This document shows, one piece after another, positions 11,101 through 18,020 of a stretch of DNA of 32,474 bases. Location: the NCBI RefSeq assembly GCF_001418135.1, contig NZ_LIPQ01000251.1, positions 1 to 32,474 of the forward strand, written 5' to 3'. The number at the start of each line of letters is the position of its first letter. The stretch's first letter is position 1. A program made the position numbers and the translations under genes. The notes under the pieces were generated by a model, which was given only the letters and a program-made list of their open reading frames with translations, was not told the origin of the DNA and did no database searches. The stretch is from Streptomyces aureus. GTDB lineage: Bacteria > Actinomycetota > Actinomycetes > Streptomycetales > Streptomycetaceae.

Positions 11101-13781
11101 GACTGGGCCAGCGAGGTGACGTTCCAGTCGTGCCGGGCCGGGTCGTTGGTCTTCGCGCCCGTGTCGGCCGCCACCGCACCGAGGTCACCACCCGCGGTGG
11201 TCCAGTCGGTGGTCGCGTTCGCCTTGACCCAGGTCGCCGCCGCCTCGTCGAAGTCGCGGTTCAGCGGCCGCAGTTCGTAGATCGCCCCGGCGGTGTCCTG
11301 CGCGGTCTGGGTGCTCCACAGCCGTACGTTCGCGTCGAGGACGCGTGCCGTGGCGGGGATGCCGAGGGCGGGGAACTTCAGCAGCGCGCGGGTGTCGCCG
11401 TAGGTCGCCGAGTTGTTGCCGACGCTGAGCCAGTTCTTCGGACCGCTGTCGTCGATCGTGTCGTGCGTGAGGGTCGGACGGGCCGAGGACAGGGTGGTGT
11501 CCTGCGTCGCGTCCAGGACCTTCGTCGTCCGGCCTGCCTTCGGCAGCCGTACGAGCTGCGTCGGGGCGGCGACGACCTGCCCGTCCTTCGTCCTGACCGC
11601 GACCATGTAGTAGTACGCGCGCCCGAACGGATCGGTGTCGTCGGCCTTCGTCGGCACGCCCGTGGTGTCCGTGAAGGACGTCACCGTCGGCGCGACGGGT
11701 GCGACGAGCGTGGCCGAGGACGGCGTAAACGTCTGGTTGACGGACCGGTGGACCTGGTACTCGACGATGTCGTCGCCGGTGCCGATCGGGTCCTTGTCCT
11801 GGTACGCCGACCAGGACAGCTCCGCACCCGTGTCGTGGATCGTCGTCGGGGCCGCGAGGTCCACGCCCTGACGGCCGAACGTCAGGACGAGACGCGGGTA
11901 GTTGGCGGTCTCACCGCCGTACCCGAACTCGCTTCCCTCGTAACGCGGTCCGCCCTTGGGGGCGTTGGCGCTCTCGTCGCCGGCCTTGATGACGAAGCCG
12001 TTGTTGACGTTCGCGCCGTCGATCCAGGACTGGACCGTCTTCGTCACGGGGAAGGTGTGCCAGGTGTTCAGCTCGCCCGGCCGCTTGGTGACGACTCCGC
12101 CCTTGGTGAAGCGGACGGCGTCCGCGATCACCGACGTGGCCGTCGACACGGGACCGTCACCCAGGACGATCTTGCCGAGCGTGCCCGCCTTGAACGGGTG
12201 GGACCCCAGCGTCTTCCACACACCGGCCGTACCGGCCCGCTGGTCGACGGTGTACGCCTTGCTGCCGCCGTCGTACGTGATCGTGTACGGGGCGTTCGTG
12301 GCACGGTCCGAGGCGGGGATGCTGTGCGCCTCCACCTGGTACGTGCCGTCCTCGGGAAGGTTCGGCTGCCAGGTGTAGGTGTCACCCGCGACCGAGTCCT
12401 TGTTGTACAGGTAGTCCTGGTTGACGGCGTACTGCGTGTACGCCGTGTTCCCCGACGCCGGCCAGGCGCCGACCGCGGCCGTCCGCCCGGCGTCGCCGTC
12501 GTCCACCACGACCGCCGTGCCCGAGAGCTCGCCGGTGATGGCGTTGGCGCTGTTCCAGGTGGCCTGCTCCTCGGTCCAGGCCTGGGTGGCGCGGTGCGCC
12601 TCCAGCCGGACCTCGGTCTCGCCCGTGGTGTGCGTCTGGTCGTAGTACAGCTTCAGATCGGCCGAGTCCAGCTTCGTCCCGGCCGGGACGCCGGTGAGCG
12701 GGAACCTCAGCAGCGCGCGGGAGGCTCCGGTCGTGGTGTTGCCGACCGACAGGCGCCAGTTGTCGTTGTAGTTGGTCGTCGGTCCGTCCGAGGAGATCAT
12801 GACGTCCTGCGCCGTCGTCGGCGTCGGGGCGATCGAGATCGTCGGGTCGACGGTGACGGGGTACTGCCGTTCGGGCGCGGCCAGCCAGGCCGGGTCCGGG
12901 GTGACGGTCAGCTTCCAGCCCTTGCCGGCCCTGCTCAGCTTCTGGGTGACCTTGTCGCTGTACGCGAAGCCGTACGGCGAGCGGGTGTCCTTCCTGGCGT
13001 CCGTCATGAACGCGGCCGGGATCACCAGGACGGGGTCGGCACCCTCGGCGTAGAGGAGGACCGAGCCGTCCTTGCCGGCCTTCGGCGTCAGCCCGCCCGT
13101 GTCCAGGGTGAACGTGAAGGAGACCGGGCCCGTGGGCTTCCGGTCGAGGAGGATGTTCTCCTTCACCCGGCCCGGACCGACCTCGTACGACAGATCGGCG
13201 CCGTGGACCGCGTCCTTGTACGTGACGGTGTCGCCCTCGGCGACGGGCGTGAGCCTGCCTGCACCCTCCAGGCCCAGGGTGACCGCGCGACCACCGGCCT
13301 CGAATCGCAGCAGACCGCTCGGGTCGGTGCCGAACCAACTGCGCGCCGCGTTGGTCTCATTGGTGAAGGCGAAGCCCTCGGCGTCGGTCGGGGTGACCGT
13401 CGGGTCGATGTCCTTCCAGGACTTCCCCGCCCGGTACGCCGTCGGTACGGCCGACACCTCGGCCTGCACCCGGCCGTCGGAGAGCTGCCAGTAACGGGCG
13501 TTGGCCGTGCGCCTGCCCGTCAGCTCCGCGACGCGCTTCGGCTTCGTGGCAGCCTTGCCCTTCGGCAGCCTCTCTCGGCTCGGCAGCACCGGGGTGCCGC
13601 CCGTCGACGGCTCTTCGGGCCCCGCGGGTTCGTCGTCCGAGAACCATCCGGCAAAGGCATCGACAATTCCCTCGCCGCCATCGGATGAAACCGGTGCGGC
13701 ATAAGCGACTTGTGGCAGCATGGTCCCGGCGACAGCCGCGACCACGAGGCAGGCTATCGCCCGCCCGTATCTGAATTTCAC
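5157..13781 (-). CDS. Secreted Rhs/YD-repeat polymorphic toxin with C-terminal DNA/RNA endonuclease-like tip
   Basis: About 2874 residues. A Sec signal peptide spans 1-28 (cleavage near AYA-AP). A DNRLRE domain begins at about 317 and is split by a golvesin-C-like domain (about 420-560). A fibronectin-like segment (about 635-755), a second DNRLRE domain (about 755-950) and the Rhs entry region (about 1075-1260) follow. Many YD repeats run from about 1260 to 2490, interrupted by a second golvesin-like domain at about 1995-2122. The conserved Rhs core ends near 2610 (YNPYRFNAKRWD, YDMGFRDYSPGLNRFTSRD). A Pro-rich linker (2668-2702) leads to the tip, where AGHLIGYWGKGTGQDVKNLVAL with candidate catalytic His2778 resembles the Endonuclease_NS_2 family. 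The Rhs shell encloses the toxin; the tip would cut nucleic acid in rival cells. The GTG start has a GGAAGGG site 6 nt upstream; the open frame upstream of it lacks similarity. The SUKH gene downstream is the likely immunity gene. Confidence 0.92.
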   Translation of the reverse strand: MKFRYGRAIACLVVAAVAGTMLPQVAYAAPVSSDGGEGIVDAFAGWFSDDEPAGPEEPSTGGTPVLPSRERLPKGKAATKPKRVAELTGRRTANARYWQLSDGRVQAEVSAVPTAYRAGKSWKDIDPTVTPTDAEGFAFTNETNAARSWFGTDPSGLLRFEAGGRAVTLGLEGAGRLTPVAEGDTVTYKDAVHGADLSYEVGPGRVKENILLDRKPTGPVSFTFTLDTGGLTPKAGKDGSVLLYAEGADPVLVIPAAFMTDARKDTRSPYGFAYSDKVTQKLSRAGKGWKLTVTPDPAWLAAPERQYPVTVDPTISIAPTPTTAQDVMISSDGPTTNYNDNWRLSVGNTTTGASRALLRFPLTGVPAGTKLDSADLKLYYDQTHTTGETEVRLEAHRATQAWTEEQATWNSANAITGELSGTAVVVDDGDAGRTAAVGAWPASGNTAYTQYAVNQDYLYNKDSVAGDTYTWQPNLPEDGTYQVEAHSIPASDRATNAPYTITYDGGSKAYTVDQRAGTAGVWKTLGSHPFKAGTLGKIVLGDGPVSTATSVIADAVRFTKGGVVTKRPGELNTWHTFPVTKTVQSWIDGANVNNGFVIKAGDESANAPKGGPRYEGSEFGYGGETANYPRLVLTFGRQGVDLAAPTTIHDTGAELSWSAYQDKDPIGTGDDIVEYQVHRSVNQTFTPSSATLVAPVAPTVTSFTDTTGVPTKADDTDPFGRAYYYMVAVRTKDGQVVAAPTQLVRLPKAGRTTKVLDATQDTTLSSARPTLTHDTIDDSGPKNWLSVGNNSATYGDTRALLKFPALGIPATARVLDANVRLWSTQTAQDTAGAIYELRPLNRDFDEAAATWVKANATTDWTTAGGDLGAVAADTGAKTNDPARHDWNVTSLAQSWVTTPASQQGVAIRTADEAAAQERTLFLSSEGTEQRLRPRIVVTYIDSTTESTYYAPQTPARMTPNTDYTVDFTLTNTTASRWNAADQVLTYRWALPDGTDVTNGGNQAQTALPSDVAPGGSVGLQATVRTPINSDNGNKRTDYVLTWDVYNKTTGTWASGTAGVPGLKQNVAVEDPTSNQLGMEKFYSYTGKNTGAGSTVMNNTASGNTVWQYNAFTNPGRGVTTFARFAYNSLDTSDTVSGPGWSFQAAGPIRLGAPLEFHPKPHPTEIRLPDGDGTTHVFREQPDGSWKAPAGVHYKLTAKPGLDCTPLRDPVPDAWTMTRPDGTRFVFGCDGYLTSLVEKNGNTQTYTYEERKSNNKPTKFLKYITDPAGRQSLTLDYYSKADSGNPKIIDHVKSLTDISGRKVTFDYSDKGLLTRITDGAGSTQPKVFGFEYDATQGNKNVKLVKATDPRGNATALVYNFPRTGDDPKYHWWTKTITDRLQGSTGFVYAANAGNPKFTDTKVTDAESRATDYVTDDFGRAVQSTNATSQTMKLAWDADNNVTYTEENNGAKTAYCYDQKTGYPLWKRDAENNKAGVPPASDCAPGVHPANSTRYVYQTRADGYSADLFTKTSPEGRKWQFAYDTFGNLKTVTDPKGVATTTVAGDYTTTYEYDAYGQLTRATDANGNADTNSDFGPTGFPRTMTDALNNASTFVYDERGQVTEVTDALGKKITQTYDTFGRPLVKTEPKDQATGDLITAPAPVYDANDNVTTSTAPNGAVSTAVYDAADQMTSATEPKYTATSDERRTTYTYDKVGNLRTTTEPKGTLTTADATDFVTTNHYNEIYQLTSVTNANGDKVSYEYDNAGNTTKVIDPKKNATADTADYSTLSAYDLNHRVTAVTDAAGKTTRKTYDKDSLVVSTTDAENNTTLVSYDERGKQTEVRIPRSGTSPITYRTTRYEYDQVGNTTKVITPRAVEAGTTTAFTARTEYDALNRPKRRYQPYDPADARHNDPDVYTETVYDAAGRVAKTSMPPSEGQTVRNDTVFEYFDNGWTKSSTDPWDIATTYDYNDVGQQTARTLTSAGGSSNRTMTWSFYPDGKVRSRSDDGVPVGRSVVLADNSDTQHTSATGTWATGNITGQQGYDHRTHAAGAGTDAFTWALDVPEDGTYTAYVRYPRVTGAATTAKYTLSHGTTTEPAVTKDQNTGSGTWVSLGSYALKQGEDTKLKLEQNSAGVVVADGIKLVRDDSAETDTEKRTFDYTYDVNGNLTAIGDSSSGAKIDGYAITYTGLNQVRKVTESLAGAEKKATSYTYDANGQSETVTHPSQFSRYTYDLREKVRTVSVGKSATDTDPKVTSYTYTDRAQKLRETKANGNTVDYTYYLDGALKSTTEKKADGTTLVASHTYAYDANGNKARDAAKKMNADNRSAYLDSTTDFTYDPADRLTRSVKTGNGAGTETYTHDDNANVISQTVKGVGTTFQYDRNRLLTSTTAGVGAQYAYDPFGRQQSVSSGGKVVERTVYDGFDHVVESRKTGAGGAMKSTTYTFDPLDRTASKTSDGKTTEFEYLGLSGEVLDEKVAGALTKSFQYSPWGERLSQTKHNTDGTTEDGYYGYNSHTDVETLTDENGDARATYGYTAYGNNDATEFTGIDKPEAARPDKEEYNPYRFNAKRWDAQSGTYDMGFRDYSPGLNRFTSRDMYNGALADMKLGADPYTSNRYAFTGGNPTSLVELDGHFVFAIPAIYWAGAALVTALYAATPEGQQNLADAGAALGSMLMPSAADTTSSDSSDEPRPGPTPNPSPGPAPRPAPRTTDTNNPTCDPTPLIDGGRIYGGLEEYTDHQGNKGCRATGAFAFLTKADRRSRTGAGGLPRCPECEPSVQPDGMGEIAAGGGEPQAGHLIGYWGKGTGQDVKNLVALHGSANRRMASKVERFGWKHLTGDNKLIMSVVPVYGDPHSAVPTLVQVGMTAYGPQGDIVETFSCTAVNSQSGVGSTC

Positions 13782-13839
13782 GCGAATCCCTTCCTCGGAT
13801 CCCCTCGCGCGCGTACGCGGAAGGGAGCGCGCCAACGCG

Positions 13840-13863
13840 CCGACGAGGGGGATCCCTCGTCGG
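13840..13863. promoter_or_regulatory. Perfect hairpin/palindrome in the Rhs leader
   Basis: A 10-bp perfect stem (CCGACGAGGG / CCCTCGTCGG) around a 4-nt GGAT loop lies about 59 bp upstream of the Rhs start. It could be an operator or a leader RNA hairpin that tempers expression. No U-tract follows on the Rhs strand, so a simple terminator is less likely. Confidence 0.5.
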
Positions 13864-13972
13864 TCGTGGTGACTCTGACCTCGTCCGGAGCACCTCGGGG
13901 CATGCCAATTCGGGCCACCTCCCCGCAGGGGGGGGCGACCTCGGGAGAGGTGTGCCGACCAAGGCGGAGGTG

Positions 13973-14011
13973 ATTCTTGTCCACGCGTATGACTCTGCGT
14001 CAAGCGTGGAC
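13973..14011 (-). promoter_or_regulatory. Candidate Rhs promoter overlapped by an inverted repeat
   Basis: On the minus strand a TTGACG -35 box (14003-13998) is followed, 19 nt on, by AAGAAT (13978-13973) as a candidate -10 box. Eight-base inverted arms, GTCCACGC at 13979-13986 and GCGTGGAC at 14004-14011, flank the spacer and -35 box, so a dimeric regulator binding them would cover the promoter. The spacer is longer than the ideal 17, so confidence is limited. Confidence 0.35.
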
Positions 14012-14076
14012 TCATATAGGGCATTTCAGGTTCCGCGCGACGGCACTCAAACAACTTGCCTGATTTGTCGGCGGCC

Positions 14077-14106
14077 TGGCACCGGTCGATTCCACTGGTG
14101 TATAAC
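14077..14106 (+). promoter_or_regulatory. Weak candidate promoter for the MmpS-like gene
   Basis: TGGCAC (14077-14082) and TATAAC (14101-14106) are spaced by 18 nt. The -10 box is good and the -35 box poor. If used, transcription would begin close to the annotated ATG, which would favour the internal ATG at 14140. Confidence 0.3.
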
Positions 14107-14118
14107 CCAGGCGAATTC

Positions 14119-14652
14119 ATGCCTACAGAAAGCGCGGCCATGCCGACGACCGAAGAAGCGGCAGCACCGGAAGGCCCCGAAAACCCGGCCATCACCAGGG
14201 TTTCGCGGCGCGCCGACGAGCGCGGCACCGACCGCGGCGGCGTCGTCGTCGCAGCCGTCCTGCTGCTCGCCTGCGCGCTGTTCGTCGCCTTCGGCGTCCT
14301 CGACCCGGAGAAGACCCCGCCGAAGGTCCGGGCGACGGTGCCCACGGCAGAGGTGACGTACGAGGTGCTCGGCGAGGGAACGGCCGACATCACCTACCGG
14401 GCGGCGGGCGACGACGAGGCGGGGGTCGTCACGCGCGTCGGCCTGCCGTGGCGGAAGACCGTCAGCCTGCCGGCCGGTACGTCCCCGTCCGTCGACGTCA
14501 CCCTCGACGAGAAGGGCGGCACGGCGAGCTGCACCCTGGCGGTCCGGGGCGCACACGTGCAACGCGGCACGGCCACGGGCGCCTTCGGCCGGACGACGTG
14601 CAGCGGCGAACTCCCCGAGGAGGGGGCGGCGCGCCCCGAAGGGGCCTACTGA
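14119..14652 (+). CDS. MmpS-family membrane-anchored accessory protein
   Basis: About 177 residues. A charged, Ala/Glu-rich cytoplasmic N terminus is followed by one membrane helix at about 50-68 (GGVVVAAVLLLACALFVAFG). The outward domain has the MmpS signature: VTYEVLGEGTADITYR, then LPWRKTV, then two Cys residues in CTLAV and TTCSGEL that probably form a disulphide. In mycobacteria MmpS proteins assist MmpL lipid or siderophore exporters. No MmpL-like transporter is present here, so the partner is unknown; stand-alone MmpS-like proteins are common in Streptomyces. ATG 14119 has an AGG 7 nt upstream; ATG 14140 is an alternative start. It is divergent from the Rhs toxin, with no evident functional link. 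Confidence 0.75.
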   Translation: MPTESAAMPTTEEAAAPEGPENPAITRVSRRADERGTDRGGVVVAAVLLLACALFVAFGVLDPEKTPPKVRATVPTAEVTYEVLGEGTADITYRAAGDDEAGVVTRVGLPWRKTVSLPAGTSPSVDVTLDEKGGTASCTLAVRGAHVQRGTATGAFGRTTCSGELPEEGAARPEGAY

Positions 14653-14785
14653 CGGCCACCGCCGGTCGGCCACTCGTCCGCCGGAAGAGTGTCGGCGGCG
14701 CCGCCCGCACAACCGTGCCGAGCTCCACTCGCGGCGGTCCATGCGTAGAGTACGGCCGGGCGCGGTGAGATCGGATGGAGTTCGT

Positions 14786-15358
14786 ATGACCGCGATCAGC
14801 CTTGAGCACGCCACCGTCCCCGCCGACACCGGCGAGGTGACCCTCCTCATAGCCCGCCGGGTGGAACCCGGCCACGAAGCGGCCTTCGAGCTGTGGGCCA
14901 GGGGCATCCTCGACAGCGCGGCCGCCTTCCCGGGGCATCTCGGATACGGGCTCTTCCGCTCCTCCGGCGGCGAGGCCCCGTGGTTCCTCGTCCACCGCTT
15001 CCGGGACGAGGCGGCATGCCGGGCCTGGCAGGATTCTCCGGAGCGGGCGGCCTGGTTCGCCGGCTGCGAGGGGCACCACCACACGGAGATCGCCCGGCGC
15101 ACGCTGACCGGCATGGAGACCTGGTTCGCCAAGCCGGGCTCGACGCGGCCGGCGCCGCCCCGGTGGAAGATGGCGATCAGCGCGACCCTGGCGATCTATC
15201 CGATCTCCGTCCTGGGAAGCCTCGTCCTCATCCCCCGGCTGACCGGTCTCCCCCTCCTGCTCAGCAGCGCGATCGTCGCCGGTGTCTTCAATGTGCTCAT
15301 GACCTACGTGGCGATGCCCGCCGTGAGCAGGCTGCTGCGCGGCTGGCTCGCGCCGTAG
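14786..15358 (+). CDS. Antibiotic-biosynthesis-monooxygenase (ABM) fold protein with two C-terminal membrane helices
   Basis: This 190-residue protein has a GGAG ribosome site 5 nt before its ATG. Residues about 15-110 show the ABM ferredoxin-like fold: VTLLIARRVEPGHEAAFELWARGI, then PGHLGYGLFRSS, then WFLVHRFRDEAACRAWQDSPER. ABM domains oxidise polyketides or act as small binding and haem-degrading domains. Two hydrophobic helices follow, at about 132-152 and 160-182, so the domain is probably held at the inner face of the membrane. This ABM-plus-two-helices form is widespread and its substrate is unknown. There is no nearby polyketide cluster, so an antibiotic role is not implied. Confidence 0.82.
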   Translation: MTAISLEHATVPADTGEVTLLIARRVEPGHEAAFELWARGILDSAAAFPGHLGYGLFRSSGGEAPWFLVHRFRDEAACRAWQDSPERAAWFAGCEGHHHTEIARRTLTGMETWFAKPGSTRPAPPRWKMAISATLAIYPISVLGSLVLIPRLTGLPLLLSSAIVAGVFNVLMTYVAMPAVSRLLRGWLAP

Positions 15359-15666
15359 CGCACCGGGGCGGCTCCCCCGCTCCGCGAGCGGCGGGGCGGG
15401 CGCCTGGGCTCGGACCCCCGGGGGCGCAATCGTCATCTAAAATTCAGGGCGGCCTCAGGGCCGCGGCTCGTCGCTGCGCGCGGCGGCCGCGGAACGGTCA
15501 GGCCGGTCCAGGACAGCGGCCCGCCCCGGGCCTCGGTCCGGACGGGACCACATGACGCTGATCACGAAGATCCCAGGGAATCGGGTGACCGCCGGCGTGC
15601 GTCTCATTGGTGCGGGTCCCAGCTCACCCGCCCACGCCAGAGAAGACCCCCAGGGAGAAGTGAGGT
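15359..15666. other. Intergenic region before the deoxynucleoside kinase
   Basis: These 308 bp hold no gene with codon-like composition. A GC hairpin lies near the left end (15374-15395). A second perfect 6-bp stem (GCGGCC / GGCCGC, loop TCAG) lies at 15449-15464. No clear promoter was recognised, although the kinase must be served by one here. Confidence 0.5.
15374..15395. terminator. Candidate GC-rich hairpin terminator after the ABM gene
   Basis: An 8-bp stem with one bulged C and a 5-nt loop begins about 15 nt after the ABM stop. There is no U-tract, which is usual in this genus. Confidence 0.45.
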
Positions 15667-16329
15667 ATGTCCGTGATCTGCGTCGGCGGCATGATCGGAA
15701 TCGGCAAGACGAGTGTGGCCGAGCTGATCGCCAAGGAGCTGGGCAGCGACGTCTTCTACGAGAGCGTGGAGGACAACCCGATCCTGCCGCTCTTCTACAC
15801 GGCGAGCCCCGAGGAGATCCAGGCGAAGCGGTACCCCTTCCTCCTGCAGCTGTACTTCCTCCAGACGCGCTTCGCCGCGATCAAGGAGGCGTACAAGCGG
15901 GGGGACAACGTCCTCGACCGCTCCATCTACGAGGACTGGTACTTCGCCAAGGTCAATCACGACCTGGGACGGATCAGCTCCCTCGAGATGCAGGTGTACG
16001 AGGGGCTGCTCGACGAGATGATGCGCGAGATCGACGGCCTGCCCTACCGCAAGGCACCTGATCTCATGGTCTACCTCAAGGCGGACTTCGAGACCGTGCT
16101 GCACCGCATCGGTCTGCGCGGCCGCGATTTCGAACAGGACGAGAGCCTCGTCGAGTACTACCGGACCCTGTGGTCCGGCTACGACGACTGGGTGCACAAG
16201 CACTACTCGGCCAGCGACGTCCTCGTCATCGACATGAACCACACGGACATCGTCAACAACGCCGAGGACGCGGCCCGCGTGGCCCAGGAGGTCAGGACCG
16301 CGCTGGCGGCAGCCACCCGGCGCGCCTGA
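15667..16329 (+). CDS. Deoxynucleoside kinase (deoxyadenosine/deoxyguanosine kinase type)
   Basis: This 220-residue soluble enzyme phosphorylates deoxynucleosides for nucleotide salvage. Visible motifs are the P-loop GGMIGIGKTS near the N terminus, the ED dyad in YESVEDNPILPLFY that positions the sugar, the DRSIYEDWYFA motif with the catalytic Asp-Arg-Ser, and the Arg-containing lid (HRIGLRGRDFEQ) closing over ATP. Length and motifs match the bacterial dNK family; which base is preferred cannot be told. Purine-rich sequence (AGGGAGAA) about 8 nt before the ATG serves as ribosome site. It stands alone and ends in a strong terminator. Confidence 0.93.
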   Translation: MSVICVGGMIGIGKTSVAELIAKELGSDVFYESVEDNPILPLFYTASPEEIQAKRYPFLLQLYFLQTRFAAIKEAYKRGDNVLDRSIYEDWYFAKVNHDLGRISSLEMQVYEGLLDEMMREIDGLPYRKAPDLMVYLKADFETVLHRIGLRGRDFEQDESLVEYYRTLWSGYDDWVHKHYSASDVLVIDMNHTDIVNNAEDAARVAQEVRTALAAATRRA

Positions 16330-16345
16330 TCCCGCGCGCGGGGTA

Positions 16346-16370
16346 CGGCGGCCGGGAGTCCCGGCCGCCG
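16346..16370. terminator. Bidirectional terminator between the kinase and the lamin-tail gene
   Basis: A perfect 11-bp GC stem with a 3-nt AGT loop lies 17 nt after the kinase stop and 9 nt beyond the end of the opposing gene. Confidence 0.8.
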
Positions 16371-16378
16371 GACGAGGG

Positions 16379-17806
16379 TCAGCAGGCGACGGTGCCCCTG
16401 CGCAGCGCGTGGCCGCCCGTGCCGCTGTCGTCGGACCAGTACACGGGCTTGGTGCCGGCGACGCACTCGTCGGCGCCGGCCAGGGCGAAGCCCTCGTTGT
16501 TGAGGTCGGGCATGCCGCTCGGACGCTGGTAGGAGGCGGCGGGGGCGAAGGTGCCGGCGCTGCCGATCTTCAGGGTCCTGTGCAGACCGCCGCAGGTGTC
16601 GTCGCAGACCGTCCACAGCCGGGCGGCCTGCGGCTCCCACTGGAGCTCCATCACGCCGGCCATGCCACTGGCGACGGTGGCGACGCGGGTGGCGGTGCCG
16701 CTGTCCTGGAGCACGTACGCGTGGACCGCGCCGGTGCCCTCCACGCCGAGGAGGAAGACGCCCCCGGTGTGCGCGCCGTACCGGTTCGGGTCATAGGCCG
16801 CGCCGGTCGACTCGTCCTTGAATCCGGCCGCTACGAGGGTGGTGTCGGGGATCCAGGTGATCGCCTCGAAGCCGAGGTTGGCGCCCACGGCGGGCAGACC
16901 GGCGGTCAGGTTCCACTCCTTCGTGGCGGTCAGGGTGCCGCCGGTGCCGGAGGCGACCTCGTAGCGGAGCACGGACAGACGGCTGGTGCCGGAGGCGGCG
17001 CCGTTGCGCTCGGTCGCGACGAACGCGCCGCCCGCGGCGCCGGCGGAGGTCAGGGTGACGGCCTCGCCGTCGGGGCTGCCGCTCCCTCCGGGGTAGCGCA
17101 GCGACTTGCCGGAGGTCCAGCCGTTGGCGGTGTCCGGCCGCCAGCCGCCGGAGCCGTCGCGGACCAGGCGCCACAGCTTGCCGGAGTTCTGGGCGGCCCA
17201 GAGGACGGAGCCCTCCTGGTACAGGCCGCTGAGGTCCTCGCCGAAGACGTCCGCCCCGTCGGCCGTGGCCACGGAGCCGCCGCCGGGCCAGGACACCGGG
17301 GCCGTACCGCCTCCGGAACCGCAGTCGTTCGGCGCCCCGAGGGTCAGCGCCGCCGTCCCGAAGGCGCCCGTGCCGTCGGGGCAGCGCGACCAGGACGGGG
17401 CGGAGTGGGCGCTCCAGCCGAAGCTGTCGACGAGGGTGCTGCCGCCCGGCAGGTAGAGGCGGGCCTTGTCGCTCGATCCGAGACCGAACGCCGCGGCCAC
17501 GGCGAACGCCCGTGCCGCCCCGGGTGCGAGCGTCGTCCCCCCCGGAACCGTGTACGTGTGGCTCGCGTCGTCGTCCTTGAGGATCCAGCCGGAGATGTCG
17601 ACCGCGGCCGCGCCCTTGTTGAACAGCTCGATCGAGTCGTCGACGCCGCCGGTCGTCACCACCTCGTTGATACGGATGTCGTCCGCCGGGGCGGCGTGCG
17701 CGGCCGGAGCGGCGAGCGCCGCGGAGGCGAGCAGCGTGGCACCGGCGACGGCGAGGCGGATCGGGGCGAGGCGGCGACGCCTCCGGGGAGCACGAACTTC
17801 GAGCAC
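16379..17806 (-). CDS. Secreted lamin-tail-domain protein
   Basis: This 475-residue protein starts at a GTG with an AGGAC about 10 nt upstream. A basic N terminus and hydrophobic core form a Sec signal peptide ending near AAHA-AP (about residue 39). Residues about 42-140 form a lamin-tail (LTD) immunoglobulin-like domain: IRINEVVTTGGVDDSIELFNKG, then VDISGWILKDDD, then TLAPGAARAFAV. The rest looks like an all-beta, possibly propeller-like domain with repeated strand patterns (GLYQEGSVLWAAQNSGKLWRL, FEAITWIPDTTLVAAGFKD, LQWEPQAARLWTVCDDTCGG), similar to secreted esterase-like or phytase-like propellers. Bacterial LTDs are typically found on secreted nucleases and cell-surface proteins. No catalytic residues were identified. 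Paired Cys residues suggest disulphides outside the cell. Confidence 0.82.
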   Translation of the reverse strand: MLEVRAPRRRRRLAPIRLAVAGATLLASAALAAPAAHAAPADDIRINEVVTTGGVDDSIELFNKGAAAVDISGWILKDDDASHTYTVPGGTTLAPGAARAFAVAAAFGLGSSDKARLYLPGGSTLVDSFGWSAHSAPSWSRCPDGTGAFGTAALTLGAPNDCGSGGGTAPVSWPGGGSVATADGADVFGEDLSGLYQEGSVLWAAQNSGKLWRLVRDGSGGWRPDTANGWTSGKSLRYPGGSGSPDGEAVTLTSAGAAGGAFVATERNGAASGTSRLSVLRYEVASGTGGTLTATKEWNLTAGLPAVGANLGFEAITWIPDTTLVAAGFKDESTGAAYDPNRYGAHTGGVFLLGVEGTGAVHAYVLQDSGTATRVATVASGMAGVMELQWEPQAARLWTVCDDTCGGLHRTLKIGSAGTFAPAASYQRPSGMPDLNNEGFALAGADECVAGTKPVYWSDDSGTGGHALRRGTVAC

Positions 17807-18020
17807 GGAGTGTCCGTCCTGAGAGAGTGGCGAAGGGCGTCACGAGACTCACGCCCGCCGCCGAACGCCGGTCGGCGCCGGACCCGTTGTCACATGAACG
17901 CCCGCCGAACGGCAGGCCGCACGCAAGGCCCGCCCCTGCATCAGGTCGGGCCGCGGCGGGCCCCGTCGGCATCGGGTCGGGCCGTGGCCGGGCGCGCGAC
18001 GGCGGGTCCGGGGCCCGGTG

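Larger units (their letters stand above)
13782..14118. other. Divergent intergenic region between the Rhs toxin and the MmpS-like gene
   Basis: These 337 bp hold no convincing gene. They contain a perfect hairpin close to the Rhs start, an inverted repeat overlapping a candidate Rhs promoter, an 8-base G run at 13928-13935 and a weak candidate promoter for the MmpS-like gene. The long upstream region suggests real regulation of the toxin. Confidence 0.6.

Noticed and set aside
5094..13688. A stop-free plus-strand frame of over 2800 codons opposite the Rhs gene
   Set aside because: It is the antisense shadow of a long high-GC gene. The translation is Arg/Val/Gly-rich with no domain, while the minus strand gives clear YD repeats.
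13928..13935. Run of eight G residues
   Set aside because: Intergenic homopolymer in very high-GC DNA; no evidence that it acts as a phase-variable switch.
13782..14393. Extension of the Rhs frame upstream to 14393
   Set aside because: It precedes a good signal peptide and ribosome site at 13781, lacks similarity, and overlaps the divergent MmpS-like gene.
17957..18017. Nine-base complementary GC arms before the end of the methyltransferase gene
   Set aside because: The loop is over 40 nt and such pairings are frequent by chance at this GC content, so it is not called a terminator.
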